Below are positions 41,474-52,350 of a DNA stretch of 64,000 nt, piece after piece. A program made the position numbers and the translations under genes. This DNA is from Candidatus Nitrosopolaris wilkensis. Its GTDB lineage: Archaea > Thermoproteota > Nitrososphaeria > Nitrososphaerales > Nitrososphaeraceae. Positions within the stretch are counted from its first letter, which is position 1. Every line of letters starts with the position of its first letter. The notes beneath the pieces are model-generated. The model ran no database searches, had not been told where the DNA came from, and worked only from the letters and a program-made list of their open reading frames with translations. Location of the stretch: positions 27,820-91,819 of the forward strand of contig QHBN01000042.1 in assembly GCA_003176995.1 (NCBI GenBank), given 5' to 3'.

Positions 41474-42508
41474 ATGAAAGCTGTTTTCGTAAGAGGCAAG
41501 AACAAGGTGGCCGTTGACGATATCTCAGTTCCAAATCTTGGCGATCGAGACGTTCTAGTAAAAATGAGAGCCTGTGGGCTGTGCGGTTCTGATTTGGAGA
41601 AAGTTTACGGTGATTACGGAATGTCGTCTAGCAGATTGGGCCATGAACCTACTGGAGATATAATAAATGTGGGAAAATTAGTCAAAGGCTTCCGCATAGG
41701 GGACCGTGTATTTGTACATCATCATGTCAGCTGCCATGCATGTCATTATTGTTGGCACGGTGATTTCACAATGTGTAATATGTATCAAAAGAGTAATATC
41801 GAACCATGCGGGCTATCGGAACAGATCTTAGTACCCGAAGCGAATGTTATCAGAGGTGGACTTGTGAAATTGCCAGAAAATGTGACGTTTGATGAAGCTT
41901 CTCTTATAGAACCGTTAGCATGTTGCATAAGAGGTCTGGCCAAATGTAGACTCCAAAAAGGAGACGATATGGCAATATTAGGGGCCGGACCAGCCGGGCT
42001 AATGCATGCGATCCTCGCAAAGTTGACCGGTGCAGGAAAAATTGTGGCGTTCGATCTCAACCAGTTCAGATTGGATTTTGCCAAAGGGCATTTTGGCATC
42101 GATACCTATAATGTTGCCAGGGAAAAGGATATCATTAAAAAAATGCAGGATATTACGGATTGTAGAGGTGCTGATACTACAATCGTGGCCACAGGAAATT
42201 CAAGAGCGATTCTTCAATCATTTGATTTGACACGAAAGGGAGGTACCGTCCTCCTCTTCGGGGTTCCAACCGAAGGGACTAGGGTTTTATGCAATATAAG
42301 TAAGGTATATTCGAGTGAACTATCGATTATTCCAAGTTACGCATCATCAGAAATCGAAATAAACCAAGCAATCCGACTTATTTCTTCAAAGAGGATTGAG
42401 ATAGGTTCGCTGATAACTCATCGTTTTGATATTGCAAACGCAGGCGAGGGAATAGAGTGCGCTCATAGAGCAGAAGATGCGATCAAAGTAATTATTACAG
42501 CGAAGTAG
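41474..42508 (+). CDS. Zinc-dependent (MDR) alcohol/polyol dehydrogenase
   Basis: ACGLCGSDLEKVYGDYG...GHEPTGDI...CHACHYCWHGDFTMC; LGAGPAGLMHAILAKLTG. Confidence 0.88.
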   Translation: MKAVFVRGKNKVAVDDISVPNLGDRDVLVKMRACGLCGSDLEKVYGDYGMSSSRLGHEPTGDIINVGKLVKGFRIGDRVFVHHHVSCHACHYCWHGDFTMCNMYQKSNIEPCGLSEQILVPEANVIRGGLVKLPENVTFDEASLIEPLACCIRGLAKCRLQKGDDMAILGAGPAGLMHAILAKLTGAGKIVAFDLNQFRLDFAKGHFGIDTYNVAREKDIIKKMQDITDCRGADTTIVATGNSRAILQSFDLTRKGGTVLLFGVPTEGTRVLCNISKVYSSELSIIPSYASSEIEINQAIRLISSKRIEIGSLITHRFDIANAGEGIECAHRAEDAIKVIITAK

Positions 42509-42512
42509 ATCT

Positions 42513-43379
42513 GTGGAAACTATAAATAATTACGACGGGGGATTTAGTGCAGCAATAAGTAATATGGATTGGGGAATGAAAAACAGAATGTCAAAAATCA
42601 TTCGTCCGCAAGATGGACGCACTCTTATGCTTGCAGTCGATCATGGGTACTTCTTGGGTCCGACAGAGAGACTAGAGAATCCTAGTAGAACGATAAAGCC
42701 ACTTTTACCCTATGCAGACTCGTTGATGCTCACTAGGGGCGTTCTCCGAACCTCAGTAAATCCAAGTACTGATGTTCCTATTGTATTGCGGGTTTCAGGA
42801 GGAAGTAGTATCGTTGGGGAAGATCTTTCAAAGGAAAGTATTACTACATCGGTTGAAGATGCCATGAAACTTAATGCCTCTTGCCTCGCTCTTTCTATCT
42901 TTGTTGGCAGCAAGTATGAGCATCAAACATTGACCAATTTAGCAAAACTTGTTGATGAAGGTGAAAGATTCGGAATCCCTATTCTTGCTGTTACTGCCGT
43001 TGGTAAAGAAATTGCCAGAGATCACAGATATCTAGCACTTGCGTGCAGAATCGCTGCCGAATTGGGAGCACATCTAATAAAGACATACTATTGCGAAAAC
43101 TTTCAAAAGGTCGTCGAGGGTTGCCCCGTACCTGTCATTATTGCAGGAGGCAAGAGACTGCCCAACGAACTCGACGCCTTACAGCTAGCGTATGATGCAG
43201 TAGACAACGGTGCAATAGGAGTGGATATGGGCAGAAATATTTGGCAATCGAACTATCCTGTGGCTATGATTAAAGCGGTCAGGGCGATTATACACGAGAA
43301 TTCAAACGTAAAAGTAGCTAATGATATATTCATAAAAGAAAAAGAACTTGAACAGCAGAAGGTAATCAAGACCGCATAG
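42513..43379 (+). CDS. DeoC/LacD/LsrF-like class I aldolase
   Basis: TLMLAVDHGYFLGPTERLENPSRTI ... LIKTYYCENFQKVVEGCPVPVIIAGGKR ... GAIGVDMGRNIWQS. Confidence 0.8.
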   Translation: METINNYDGGFSAAISNMDWGMKNRMSKIIRPQDGRTLMLAVDHGYFLGPTERLENPSRTIKPLLPYADSLMLTRGVLRTSVNPSTDVPIVLRVSGGSSIVGEDLSKESITTSVEDAMKLNASCLALSIFVGSKYEHQTLTNLAKLVDEGERFGIPILAVTAVGKEIARDHRYLALACRIAAELGAHLIKTYYCENFQKVVEGCPVPVIIAGGKRLPNELDALQLAYDAVDNGAIGVDMGRNIWQSNYPVAMIKAVRAIIHENSNVKVANDIFIKEKELEQQKVIKTA

Positions 43380-43780
43380 CAAAGCGCCCTCGCTTTTTTG
43401 CCGGTCTCTTCTCTACAATCTCCTCTATCAGTACCTTTGGTGTGGTGTGTTTTCGGCGATTCAGATATTATGAGCGTCATCCAGACGCAGGTGACAACTA
43501 CAAGTAATGGGAATGGCCAACTTATTGAGAAGAGTATAGGGACCAAAAAATGCGGAGTGTACTAAATTTGCTTGCCGTTCTGGACACAATCTTTATAAAT
43601 TGTGTTGCAGCAAGCAGTCTGTCGAAAATGCCTGATGCTAACGGTGAAGAATATATTGTAGATTCTTCGCAACTACAAGTAAATGTTCCAAGCGCAGCGG
43701 TTGTCATGCTGCTATAGATACAGCTCTGCACATTGTTTTAGCAGGGCGATGTTTGAAAAAGAAATAGGTGAACTGTGTAA

Positions 43781-45466
43781 ATGGTAGAAATGATCGGCGC
43801 AAAAGCTTTGATCCATGCTCTCGAAAAGGAGGGGGTGGACATAGTGTTTGGACTGCCAGGTGGGGCGAACCTGCCTATTTACGACGCTCTCGTTGATGCC
43901 AACTTCAGACATATACTTGTCAGACACGAACAATCAGCATCTCATATGGCGGATGGCTATGCGAGAATAAAGCGAAAGGCAGGGGTATGTTTTGCAACTT
44001 CAGGTCCCGGCGCTACAAATCTTATTACAGGTATTGCTACTGCACATGCTGACTCTTCTCCAATGATAGCTGTAACAGGACAAGTGCCGCTGGCAATGAT
44101 TGGCAAGGATTCCTTCCAAGAGACAGATATTATTGGTGTTGCTAATCCCTGCACAAAATATGCCTTCCAACCCAGGTTTGCACATGAAATCCCAGAGACG
44201 GTTAAAAAAGCGTTTTATATTGCTGAAAGTGGAAGGCCAGGACCCGTACTGATAGATATCCCGAAGGACGTACAGCAGTCAAGCGCTGATATGAACTTCC
44301 CAGAACTTATAAAAGTAAGAGGCTATAGTCCGGTGGTAGATGCAGACCTTTCTCAATTAGGCAAGTCAGTGGAAATTTTGCTTAATGCTGAGAGACCCAT
44401 AATAATGGGCGGAGGGGGTGTCATTCTCTCGGGGGCTTTTTCTGAATTGCAAGCAGTTGCAGAAATACTGATGGCTCCAGTGGTGACTACATTTAAGGGT
44501 AAGGGATCGTTTCCTGAAAATCATCCTCTTGCAATGGGTCCAATTGGGATGCACGGACACGCAGAGGCCAACAAAATGATTTTGGAGGCAGATTGTATAT
44601 TGGCAGTGGGCGCAAGATTTTCAGACAGATCGGTTGGAAGGTACGATGAATTTGGAAGGGGTATGAGCATCATACATATGGATGTCGATCCTGCGGAAAT
44701 TGGCAAGAACAAATCAGTAGATGTAGCAGTTATCGGAGATGTAAAGTCGTCTTTGAGAACCCTTGTCAAAATGCTCTCAAAGGTTATAATAAAAAAAGAT
44801 CAAGATAACCCGTGGTTGAGGAGAAGAAAAGAACTTATCGATCATTATGCAGAGACACTAAAGGATTATCCAAGAGATCTGACAGCCAGGAAAGCGTTAA
44901 AAAAACTGAGGGAAATATTGCCGGCTAATTCGATTGCGACCACTGAAGTGGGCCAATGTCAGATGTGGGCATCGTTACACTTTGACGTTATAGCTCCTGG
45001 CACTTTTTTTAGCTCAACCGGACTTGGGACTATGGGCTTCGGTTTTCCTGCTTCGATAGGTGCAAAGGCTGCTAGGCCAGGAGTACCTGTGGTCGATATA
45101 GCTGGCGATGGGTCATTTAACATGACAGAGAACTCTCTTGCCGTGTCGGTGCTGGATAACTTACCTGTAATTGTCTTTTTAATGAATAATTATATGCTTG
45201 GGATGGTGGCTCAATGGCAGAGAACGTTTTATAACAGACGCTATATGGGGGTCCACCAGCGTAACTGCCCAGATTATGTAAAAATAGCACAAGCGTATGG
45301 CGCACAGGGTATTAAAGCTCAGTCTTTGTCAGAGTTGGAAAAAGCAATTAGATCAGCTCTCAAGATGGAAGTTGCTACCGTCATTGATATTATCATCGAC
45401 CCTGAAGAAGATGTTTATCCTTTCGTAATACCAGGTACAGGTCTTAAAGACATGGTTACAGGATAG
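43781..45466 (+). CDS. ilvB: Acetolactate synthase large subunit
   Basis: GLPGGANLPIYDALVDA, HEQSASHMADGYAR, GPGATNLITGIATAHADSSPMIAVTGQV, GDGSFNMTENSLAVSV. Confidence 0.93.
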   Translation: MVEMIGAKALIHALEKEGVDIVFGLPGGANLPIYDALVDANFRHILVRHEQSASHMADGYARIKRKAGVCFATSGPGATNLITGIATAHADSSPMIAVTGQVPLAMIGKDSFQETDIIGVANPCTKYAFQPRFAHEIPETVKKAFYIAESGRPGPVLIDIPKDVQQSSADMNFPELIKVRGYSPVVDADLSQLGKSVEILLNAERPIIMGGGGVILSGAFSELQAVAEILMAPVVTTFKGKGSFPENHPLAMGPIGMHGHAEANKMILEADCILAVGARFSDRSVGRYDEFGRGMSIIHMDVDPAEIGKNKSVDVAVIGDVKSSLRTLVKMLSKVIIKKDQDNPWLRRRKELIDHYAETLKDYPRDLTARKALKKLREILPANSIATTEVGQCQMWASLHFDVIAPGTFFSSTGLGTMGFGFPASIGAKAARPGVPVVDIAGDGSFNMTENSLAVSVLDNLPVIVFLMNNYMLGMVAQWQRTFYNRRYMGVHQRNCPDYVKIAQAYGAQGIKAQSLSELEKAIRSALKMEVATVIDIIIDPEEDVYPFVIPGTGLKDMVTG

Positions 45467-45476
45467 TGAAATAGTT

Positions 45477-46034
45477 GTGGTAACAACAACTTTACCCGGC
45501 ACCCCGGCAGCACCAACTCCAACCACTACCTTAAATGAAAAAATCGGCGGCTGGCATATATTGTCCGCTCTGCTGGAAAATAAACCCGGCGTTCTTTTTA
45601 GGGTGACAAATCTCTTTCGGGCCAGGAATTTTAACATTGAAAGTATAACTGTAGGTTCCACCGAACAAGCCGATCTCTCGAGGATGACAATTACGCTTAA
45701 TAGTGACGAAAGAACGCTTGATCAACTCGCGAAGCAGCTTAGGAAGTTAATTGATGTGGTAGAAGTCAAGGTACTTGATACAGATAAAACAGTTTATCGT
45801 GAGCTTGCATTGATAAAAATGAATGCAGGAGACCCCACTACGAGAATGGAAATAACCAATTTTGCATCTATTTTTAGAGCAAACATACTCGATATCGGAA
45901 AGGAGACAATTACCGTGGAGCTTACCGGAACGCCTGACAAAATCGAGGCCTTTAAGAATCTTGTCGATCACTTTGGAATCACACAGCTGGCCAGAACTGG
46001 TGTTTCTGCTCTCCCGAGGGGTGCAGAACTTTAG
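45477..46034 (+). CDS. ilvN: Acetolactate synthase small (regulatory) subunit
   Basis: WHILSALLENKPGVLFRVTNLFRARNFNIESITVGSTEQADLSRMTITL ACT domain. Confidence 0.93.
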   Translation: MVTTTLPGTPAAPTPTTTLNEKIGGWHILSALLENKPGVLFRVTNLFRARNFNIESITVGSTEQADLSRMTITLNSDERTLDQLAKQLRKLIDVVEVKVLDTDKTVYRELALIKMNAGDPTTRMEITNFASIFRANILDIGKETITVELTGTPDKIEAFKNLVDHFGITQLARTGVSALPRGAEL

Positions 46035-47549
46035 ATGTTAGGCGCTGACAGTAAAGTAAGGATATTTGATACGACGTTAAGAGACGGTGAACAAACACCT
46101 GGAGTTTCAATAACCCCAGAGCAGAAAGTACAGATTGCGATTAAACTTGATGAACTTGGAATTGATGCTATTGAGGTCGGCTTTCCTGTCGTGTCCCACG
46201 GAGAAACAATTGCAATCAAAAGTATAACCAAACAAGGATTAAAAGCAGAAATTTGTGGCCTGGCCCGCGCTATAAAATCAGATTTAGATGCTGCTATAAA
46301 TTGCGATTTAACCTACGTCCACACTTTTATTGCAACATCAGATATTCATATGCAGTTTAAGTTAAAAATGGATCGACAACAGGTGCTGGAAAAGGCTGTA
46401 TGGGCGGTAGAATACGCCAAAAAACATGGCGTTGAGGTAGAGTTTTCTGCCGAGGACGCAACACGATCCGATCGAGCATTCTTAAATCAAGTTTTCATGG
46501 CCGTGGCTAATGTTGGTGTTGATAGATTAGACATTCCGGATACAGTAGGCTACGCTACTCCCCAATATATCGAACAGCTTGTCAAAGATGTAAAGGCATA
46601 CACTAGGCTTCCGATTAGCATGCACTGTCACGATGATTTTGGTCTGGCGGTAGCTAACTCATTATCGGGAATAAACGCGGGTGCAGATTGCGCCCATGTG
46701 ACGATAAACGGCTTAGGGGAGCGAGCAGGTAATGCATCGCTTGAGGAATTTGTTATGGCACTACAATGCCTCTACGGTAGGAAACATAATGTCAAAACTG
46801 AGTTGCTATATGAGACTTCTAGATTCGTATCAAATACGATGGGAATAATTGTACAACCAAACAAAGCAATAATCGGTGAAAACGCCTTTGGTCACGAATC
46901 TGGTATTCATACCCACGGTATTATAAATAATCCGCTTACCTACGAACCAATTAGTCCTGATCTTGTGGGTAGAAAAAGATGGATGCAAGCAGGTAAACAC
47001 GCTGGTGCTCACGGAATAAAGGCAATGCTGGAAGGTTTTGGCATCGGGCCGACAGAGAAGGAGCTTTATGAGATTGTGGAAAAGCAAAAGAACCTTGCTG
47101 ACAAGGGGAAATCTATCACCACCGCAGAGCTCCTGTCTATTGCGGGCGAGGTCATGCGTAATAATAAATTCGAAGAGAAATTCAAACTCTATGATTTTCA
47201 TATTGTTACAGGGATGAATATAATACCGACCGCTGTAGTTAGATTAAATACGGACGGCAAGGATTTCATTGCCTCGGAAATTGGGGTTGGGCCTGTCGAT
47301 GCTGCTCTGAAAGCGATACAAAAGATTGCAGGAGAAATGGCTAATATAAAAATCCGGGAATACCGGCTAGATTCTATCACTGGGGGCTCGGATGCATTAG
47401 CTGAGGTGTCCGTGAAGGTGGAGGACAAAAACGGCAACGTTGTTTCTGCAAGAAAAGCTGGCGAGGATGTCGTGGTTGCTTCAGTTCAGGCTATGATGGA
47501 TGCGATTAACAAAGTTATGCTGCAAAAAGTGCTCTATACAAAGTATTAA
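46035..47549 (+). CDS. leuA: 2-isopropylmalate synthase
   Basis: [87 protein letters not shown]-terminal LeuA dimer domain. Confidence 0.88.
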   Translation: MLGADSKVRIFDTTLRDGEQTPGVSITPEQKVQIAIKLDELGIDAIEVGFPVVSHGETIAIKSITKQGLKAEICGLARAIKSDLDAAINCDLTYVHTFIATSDIHMQFKLKMDRQQVLEKAVWAVEYAKKHGVEVEFSAEDATRSDRAFLNQVFMAVANVGVDRLDIPDTVGYATPQYIEQLVKDVKAYTRLPISMHCHDDFGLAVANSLSGINAGADCAHVTINGLGERAGNASLEEFVMALQCLYGRKHNVKTELLYETSRFVSNTMGIIVQPNKAIIGENAFGHESGIHTHGIINNPLTYEPISPDLVGRKRWMQAGKHAGAHGIKAMLEGFGIGPTEKELYEIVEKQKNLADKGKSITTAELLSIAGEVMRNNKFEEKFKLYDFHIVTGMNIIPTAVVRLNTDGKDFIASEIGVGPVDAALKAIQKIAGEMANIKIREYRLDSITGGSDALAEVSVKVEDKNGNVVSARKAGEDVVVASVQAMMDAINKVMLQKVLYTKY

Positions 47550-47582
47550 AGTTTATACCTAGTTATATAATTTGGTTGTAGA

Positions 47583-48608
47583 TTGGGAAGGTATAGTGTT
47601 GCGCTAATAGCAGGTGACGGAGTAGGCCCAGAGCTCACTTCCTCTGCGAAAACGATACTTGAAACGATAAACGATAATAGTAACATTAAATTTAATATAA
47701 GAAATGTAGACGCAGGTGACAGGGCTCTATCCGAATACGGTAAAGCCCTTCCGCAATTCAGCTCTGATGTAATACAAAAGTCACAAGTATGTTTAAAAGG
47801 ACCTGTGGGAGAGAGCGCTGCAGACGTGATCCTCGTTTTACGACGGCAGTACGATTTGTACGCAAATGTTAGACCGGCAAAGTCCTATCCTAATATTCCA
47901 AATCTTTCAGCCAATGTAGATCTCGTAATAGTAAGAGAAAATACTGAGGACGTTTACTTAGGATGGGAATTTGACGCTGATGAGAATACAGTGGTAGGAC
48001 TGAGGGTAACGTCCGAAAGGGCGTCTAGACGTATTGCTGAGTACGGCTTTAAAACAGCGATGTTTCGGAATAAAAAGAAGAGACTTGTAACAGCACATAA
48101 GGCCAACGTCTTGCGCAAGGGTGACGGATTATTTGCAAGAACCTGTAAGTCAATCGCTCAAAACTATCCCGAAATTATCTATAGCGAATCATATGTAGAC
48201 ACATGCGCTATGAATCTGATCCGGAATCCAGAAGAATTTGATGTTATTTTGACAACGAACCTTTACGGTGACATATTGTCAGACGAGGCCGCGCAGGTAG
48301 TAGGAGGGCTTGGATTGGGCCCAGCTGCTAATATTGGGGAGTCTTTTGCCTTGTTCGAGCCGGTTCATGGAGCCGCATTCGATATTGCAGGAAAAAATAT
48401 AGCAAATCCATCTTCCATTTTATTATCAATAAAGATGATGCTGGAGTGGCTATCAGACAAATATCATGATAGGGGCGCATTTAAAGAGGGACTGCGTATA
48501 GAATCCGCCATGGTTGTGCTGCTAAGAAAAAACCTAAAAACCAAAGATATCGGCGGCAAACTTACAACTACCGAATTTACGAAGCTACTATCTCTTTCAA
48601 TGTACTAA
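47583..48608 (+). CDS. leuB: 3-isopropylmalate dehydrogenase family
   Basis: VALIAGDGVGPELTSSAKTIL, VIVRENTEDVYLGWEF, VTAHKANVLRKGDGLF, EPVHGAAFDIAGKNIANPSS. Confidence 0.8.
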   Translation: MGRYSVALIAGDGVGPELTSSAKTILETINDNSNIKFNIRNVDAGDRALSEYGKALPQFSSDVIQKSQVCLKGPVGESAADVILVLRRQYDLYANVRPAKSYPNIPNLSANVDLVIVRENTEDVYLGWEFDADENTVVGLRVTSERASRRIAEYGFKTAMFRNKKKRLVTAHKANVLRKGDGLFARTCKSIAQNYPEIIYSESYVDTCAMNLIRNPEEFDVILTTNLYGDILSDEAAQVVGGLGLGPAANIGESFALFEPVHGAAFDIAGKNIANPSSILLSIKMMLEWLSDKYHDRGAFKEGLRIESAMVVLLRKNLKTKDIGGKLTTTEFTKLLSLSMY

Positions 48609-49157
48609 GGAGGTTAAGTGTGACTTGCTTACGATAGTGATTCTGTGGATGATCACAGCATTTTGGCGCTCGTTGCTCCCAAGCAATTAATATGAAGACG
48701 AATGGACTATTCATAACTGCAGGCGAAAATAAGACCAGCTGAAATGCTGTGACACCGAGCTTCTAACCCATCATTTGCGGAAAAGGGGTGAGCAACAGCG
48801 AAAACCAAGATTGATAACTCTTTCTTCAGCAACTGAGAGGAAGCTAATTTTGGCGATCAGCCCTAAAACATTTGTGAGTCGTAGTATTACCTTGAAGGTT
48901 TCAAAAAGTAGAAATTTTGTTTTGGCAGAAGAAACGTTGCTTTCGCAAGCCTCGATCTGCAATGAGCAAATCGGTAAGGTCGGAGTTTATCTATCCATAT
49001 ATAAAACAAAAGTATGCGTTAAAAGACTTGTATCTTCAGCGGTGTCATAAAATGCTGAAGTGGTCCAATGTATAACACATATAATCACTGATTTTTTGGA
49101 ACTAGAGGGACGAAACCGGGATAGCGCATATATAGAACAGTTTCACACTCGATCGCT

Positions 49158-50162
49158 ATGTCTGCCAAAAGATGGCTGGATGCACAGGTTAAAATCGATC
49201 CAATTAAAAACCAATCCGTCGCAGTGATCGGCTACGGTATTCAAGGTCGTGCCCAAGCGAGCAATATGAAAGATTCAGGAATCGACGTAATTATTGGTCT
49301 GAGAAAAGATGGCAAGACCTGGAAATTAGCAGAGCAGGAGGGTCACAAAGTAATGGGCATATCAGAAGCCGTAGCTGGCGCCGATATCATCCATATTTTG
49401 ATTCCCGACATGGAACAGGTAGATACCTACTCCAAATATATTGCCCCATATATGACAGAAGGAAATGCACTTAGCTTTTCTCACGGAGCGGCAATTCACT
49501 GGAAATGGATAGTCCCCCCGAAAACTGCGGATGTGATCATGGTAGCGCCTAAAGGTCCAGGACAACTGGTGCGAGAATTATACCAACAAGGTTTTGGTAC
49601 CCCATCTTTGGTCGCCGTGCATCAGGATCATACAGAAAAAGCTTGGGATAGGGTGTTGGCAATGGCGAAAGGTATCGGTAGCACGAGACCAGGAGTAATT
49701 CAAACTTCCTTTAAAGAGGAGGTCGAAACGGACTGGTTTGGTGAGCAGGTAGATCTTTGTGGGGGCGCACACTCTCTGGTGAAGGATGCTTTTGAAACGC
49801 TAGTAGATGCAGGATACCAACCCGAAGTTGCGTACTTCGAATGTCTTCATGAACTAAAATTAATAGTAGATCTTATTCAAAAATATGGGATTACTGGCAT
49901 GTATAAACGTGTAAGTGAAACCGCCAGATATGGTGGATTGACCAGAGGGCCAAGGGTGGTTAATGAGGAATCAAGAAATAGAATGAAGGAGATTTTAAAA
50001 GAAATTCAATCAGGCCAGTTCGCAGAAGAGTGGGTTAGTGTTTACAAGAAAGAGGGAAAAAACTCGTTCGCTCGATACATGAAAGATCTTGAAAATCACG
50101 AAGTAGAAAAGGTAGGAAAAGTTATGCGCAAGATGATGTGGCCAAATTCGCAGGAGAATTAA
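49158..50162 (+). CDS. ilvC: Ketol-acid reductoisomerase
   Basis: VAVIGYGIQGRAQASNMKDSGIDVIIGLRK, MVAPKGPGQLVRELY, EEVETDWFGEQVDLCGG. Confidence 0.94.
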   Translation: MSAKRWLDAQVKIDPIKNQSVAVIGYGIQGRAQASNMKDSGIDVIIGLRKDGKTWKLAEQEGHKVMGISEAVAGADIIHILIPDMEQVDTYSKYIAPYMTEGNALSFSHGAAIHWKWIVPPKTADVIMVAPKGPGQLVRELYQQGFGTPSLVAVHQDHTEKAWDRVLAMAKGIGSTRPGVIQTSFKEEVETDWFGEQVDLCGGAHSLVKDAFETLVDAGYQPEVAYFECLHELKLIVDLIQKYGITGMYKRVSETARYGGLTRGPRVVNEESRNRMKEILKEIQSGQFAEEWVSVYKKEGKNSFARYMKDLENHEVEKVGKVMRKMMWPNSQEN

Positions 50163-50290
50163 TACCTGCTGCTCAAATACAAATCTATTTGATGATCAAG
50201 TTTGATGCACCACTCTAGTGCATACATTTGATTATTCCATTTTCTCCGGATATCCTTATACACAACCCAAATTATTATTAGTGAAAAGAA

Positions 50291-50458
50291 TTATTTCTTG
50301 ACTCCCAAAGTCCGGTTTTTGAGCCTCATGTGGCTTCCATGACATTTTCTGCACCTTGTGGAAGAGATGGGATTCTTTACACCGCATTTAAAGCAGACTT
50401 TGAAGAACAGTCTGCGCTGTTGCGCTATTTGTTTCTTGGTAGCATCCGTAATCGGCAA
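50291..50458 (-). CDS. rpl40e: 50S ribosomal protein L40e (55 aa), not in ORF track
   Basis: Manual minus-strand translation from TTG: MPITDATKKQIAQQRRLFFKVCFKCGVKNPISSTRCRKCHGSHMRLKNRTLGVKK*. Confidence 0.88.
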   Translation of the reverse strand: MPITDATKKQIAQQRRLFFKVCFKCGVKNPISSTRCRKCHGSHMRLKNRTLGVKK

Positions 50459-50715
50459 TATTTTCCTCGGCTACCCATGGACAAAACCTTGATTTGTACC
50501 TTTCTATTCGTTTGATAAGCCAAAGCGAGTATCTGAATGCGCATCATTGCCGAGTCTGGATAACAGCTCAGCCTGTCTCATCTTTGCGGTATGCTTATGT
50601 GCCTGTTATCAGGTTATTTACAAAAACCTTTATTCATTTCAAGATTCGTATAGTAAAAATCATATTCGATCAAAAAACGGGGAATAGTTTTAAACTTTGG
50701 GTCTATCCCTATCCT

Positions 50716-51021
50716 ATGCACGACTATTTTGAGATAGATCGTCTGATCGAAGATCTCGCCAAAATATATTCTACTGCATGTGCTACCACTTGCTTTAAGC
50801 TATCGAAAACCAAGATGCCCACGAGGGAAGAATTCCGGACCAAAGTTGTAGAATTCATGGAACATTTCGAATATACATTGTCGACCTTTCCGCAAGGCCC
50901 AGAAATCGATCAATTTAGAGATTACGCTAGGGGGATCCTTCGAAAGGAGATTGAAAAGGTGCTTCAAGGGGAAAACAAAGAAGTTGAGCGACGTTACAAG
51001 TATTATGTAGAGTACAATTAG
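50716..51021 (+). CDS. Hypothetical helical protein
   Basis: MHDYFEIDRLIEDLAKIYSTACATTCFKLSKTKMPTREEFRTKVVEFMEHFEYTLST...; start uncertain inside longer ORF 50494-51021. Confidence 0.45.
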   Translation: MHDYFEIDRLIEDLAKIYSTACATTCFKLSKTKMPTREEFRTKVVEFMEHFEYTLSTFPQGPEIDQFRDYARGILRKEIEKVLQGENKEVERRYKYYVEYN

Positions 51022-51207
51022 GTGTGTACATTTTCTTCGTAGATTTGGGGAGAGGGATAGGTCGGTCTGCCTTTACGCAAATGCTGTGTGAGCCCATATT
51101 AAATTTAAATTATCAACTCATTTGGTATCAGGTTCGAGCCGCTAGCCTAAGAGATCATTTGTCATATTATCAGAAAGGTTTTAAACTTGAGGCAGGAGAG
51201 CTTCGAT

Positions 51208-52341
51208 ATGCGAATTACCCTATCAGCAATTAAAGCAGACATCGGAGGAATCGGTGGTCATACTCGCCCAAGTGAAGAACTGGTTGGGACAGTTAGAAGC
51301 TTTGTAGGAAGAAAGGCAAAAGATCTGTTAATCGATTATTATGTAGGTTATACAGGGGACGATATTCATATTATCATGAGTCATACTCTCAGCGTCGATA
51401 ACGATAGAGTCCATAAACTTGCTTGGGATGCATTTACAGAAGGGACTATAGTTGCTAAAGAACAAGGGTTGTACGGTGCCGGCCAGGACCTCCTGAAGGA
51501 TTCGTTTTCAGGTAATGTGAGAGGAATGGGTCCAGGGGTAGCTGAGATCGAGATGGAGGAGCGGCCAAGTGAGGTTTTCTGTATCTTTGCCGCAGACAAG
51601 ACGGAACCTGGTGCATTTAACTTTCCGATGTGGCGTATATTTGTCGATTCAAGAAGCAATACCGGTCTCCTTATTAATGAAAAGCTGGCCGCTGGAGTAA
51701 CTTTCAGGATAATGGATGTGATTGGTGGTAAGATAGCAGACCTAAAGATGTGGGAAGACAAGCCAGAACTCGAAGCAGCGCTTATGTATCCTGGAAGATA
51801 TGTGATACACTCAGTTCTTTCATCTGATGGAGAACCTATTGTATCGGCATCGACTGATAGGTTACACAACATTGCAGGTACATATGTGGGGAAGGATGAT
51901 CCAATAGCTATCGTGCGGACACAAAAGGATTTTCCAGCAACCGAGGAGGCAGGCAGTGCATTTAACAATCCTCACTTTGTCGCAGGAAACACAAGGGGTA
52001 GCCATCATATGCCGCTCATGCCAGTCAAATTGAATTCGGCAGCTAGTTTAAATTATTCCTTGCCAATTGTTTCATGCATAGTATTCAGCATGCATAACGG
52101 GAAAATGAGCGGTCCTCTTGACGGGTTTGGCACCACAGACTGGGATCTGCAACGAATGATGGCAGCTGAAAGAGCAATAATCATGCGTAACCAAGGATTC
52201 ATTCACCCTGCGACGCTCGTGCCAGAAGAACTGGAGTACAATAAGGGATATGAAGCAAGAATGTCAAAACTCAACAAGAAATTCAAGCCTCTAGAAGGAG
52301 AATCAAACCAGAACAAACACAACAGCAAAGTACAGGAATAG
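51208..52341 (+). CDS. fbp: Bifunctional fructose-1,6-bisphosphate aldolase/phosphatase
   Basis: MRITLSAIKADIGGIGGHTRPSEELVGTV ... IHIIMSHT ... ADKTEPGAFNFPMWRIFVDSRSNTGLLI. Confidence 0.93.
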   Translation: MRITLSAIKADIGGIGGHTRPSEELVGTVRSFVGRKAKDLLIDYYVGYTGDDIHIIMSHTLSVDNDRVHKLAWDAFTEGTIVAKEQGLYGAGQDLLKDSFSGNVRGMGPGVAEIEMEERPSEVFCIFAADKTEPGAFNFPMWRIFVDSRSNTGLLINEKLAAGVTFRIMDVIGGKIADLKMWEDKPELEAALMYPGRYVIHSVLSSDGEPIVSASTDRLHNIAGTYVGKDDPIAIVRTQKDFPATEEAGSAFNNPHFVAGNTRGSHHMPLMPVKLNSAASLNYSLPIVSCIVFSMHNGKMSGPLDGFGTTDWDLQRMMAAERAIIMRNQGFIHPATLVPEELEYNKGYEARMSKLNKKFKPLEGESNQNKHNSKVQE

Positions 52342-52350
52342 TGGGGGCAG

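Noticed and set aside
48771-49050. Overlapping ORFs on both strands between leuB and ilvC
   Set aside because: No recognisable motif on either strand; likely noncoding upstream region of ilvC.
51024-51233. ggttcgagccgc in 51131-51142 as a possible tRNA T-loop
   Set aside because: Flanking bases do not form a T-stem and no acceptor or anticodon stem could be built.
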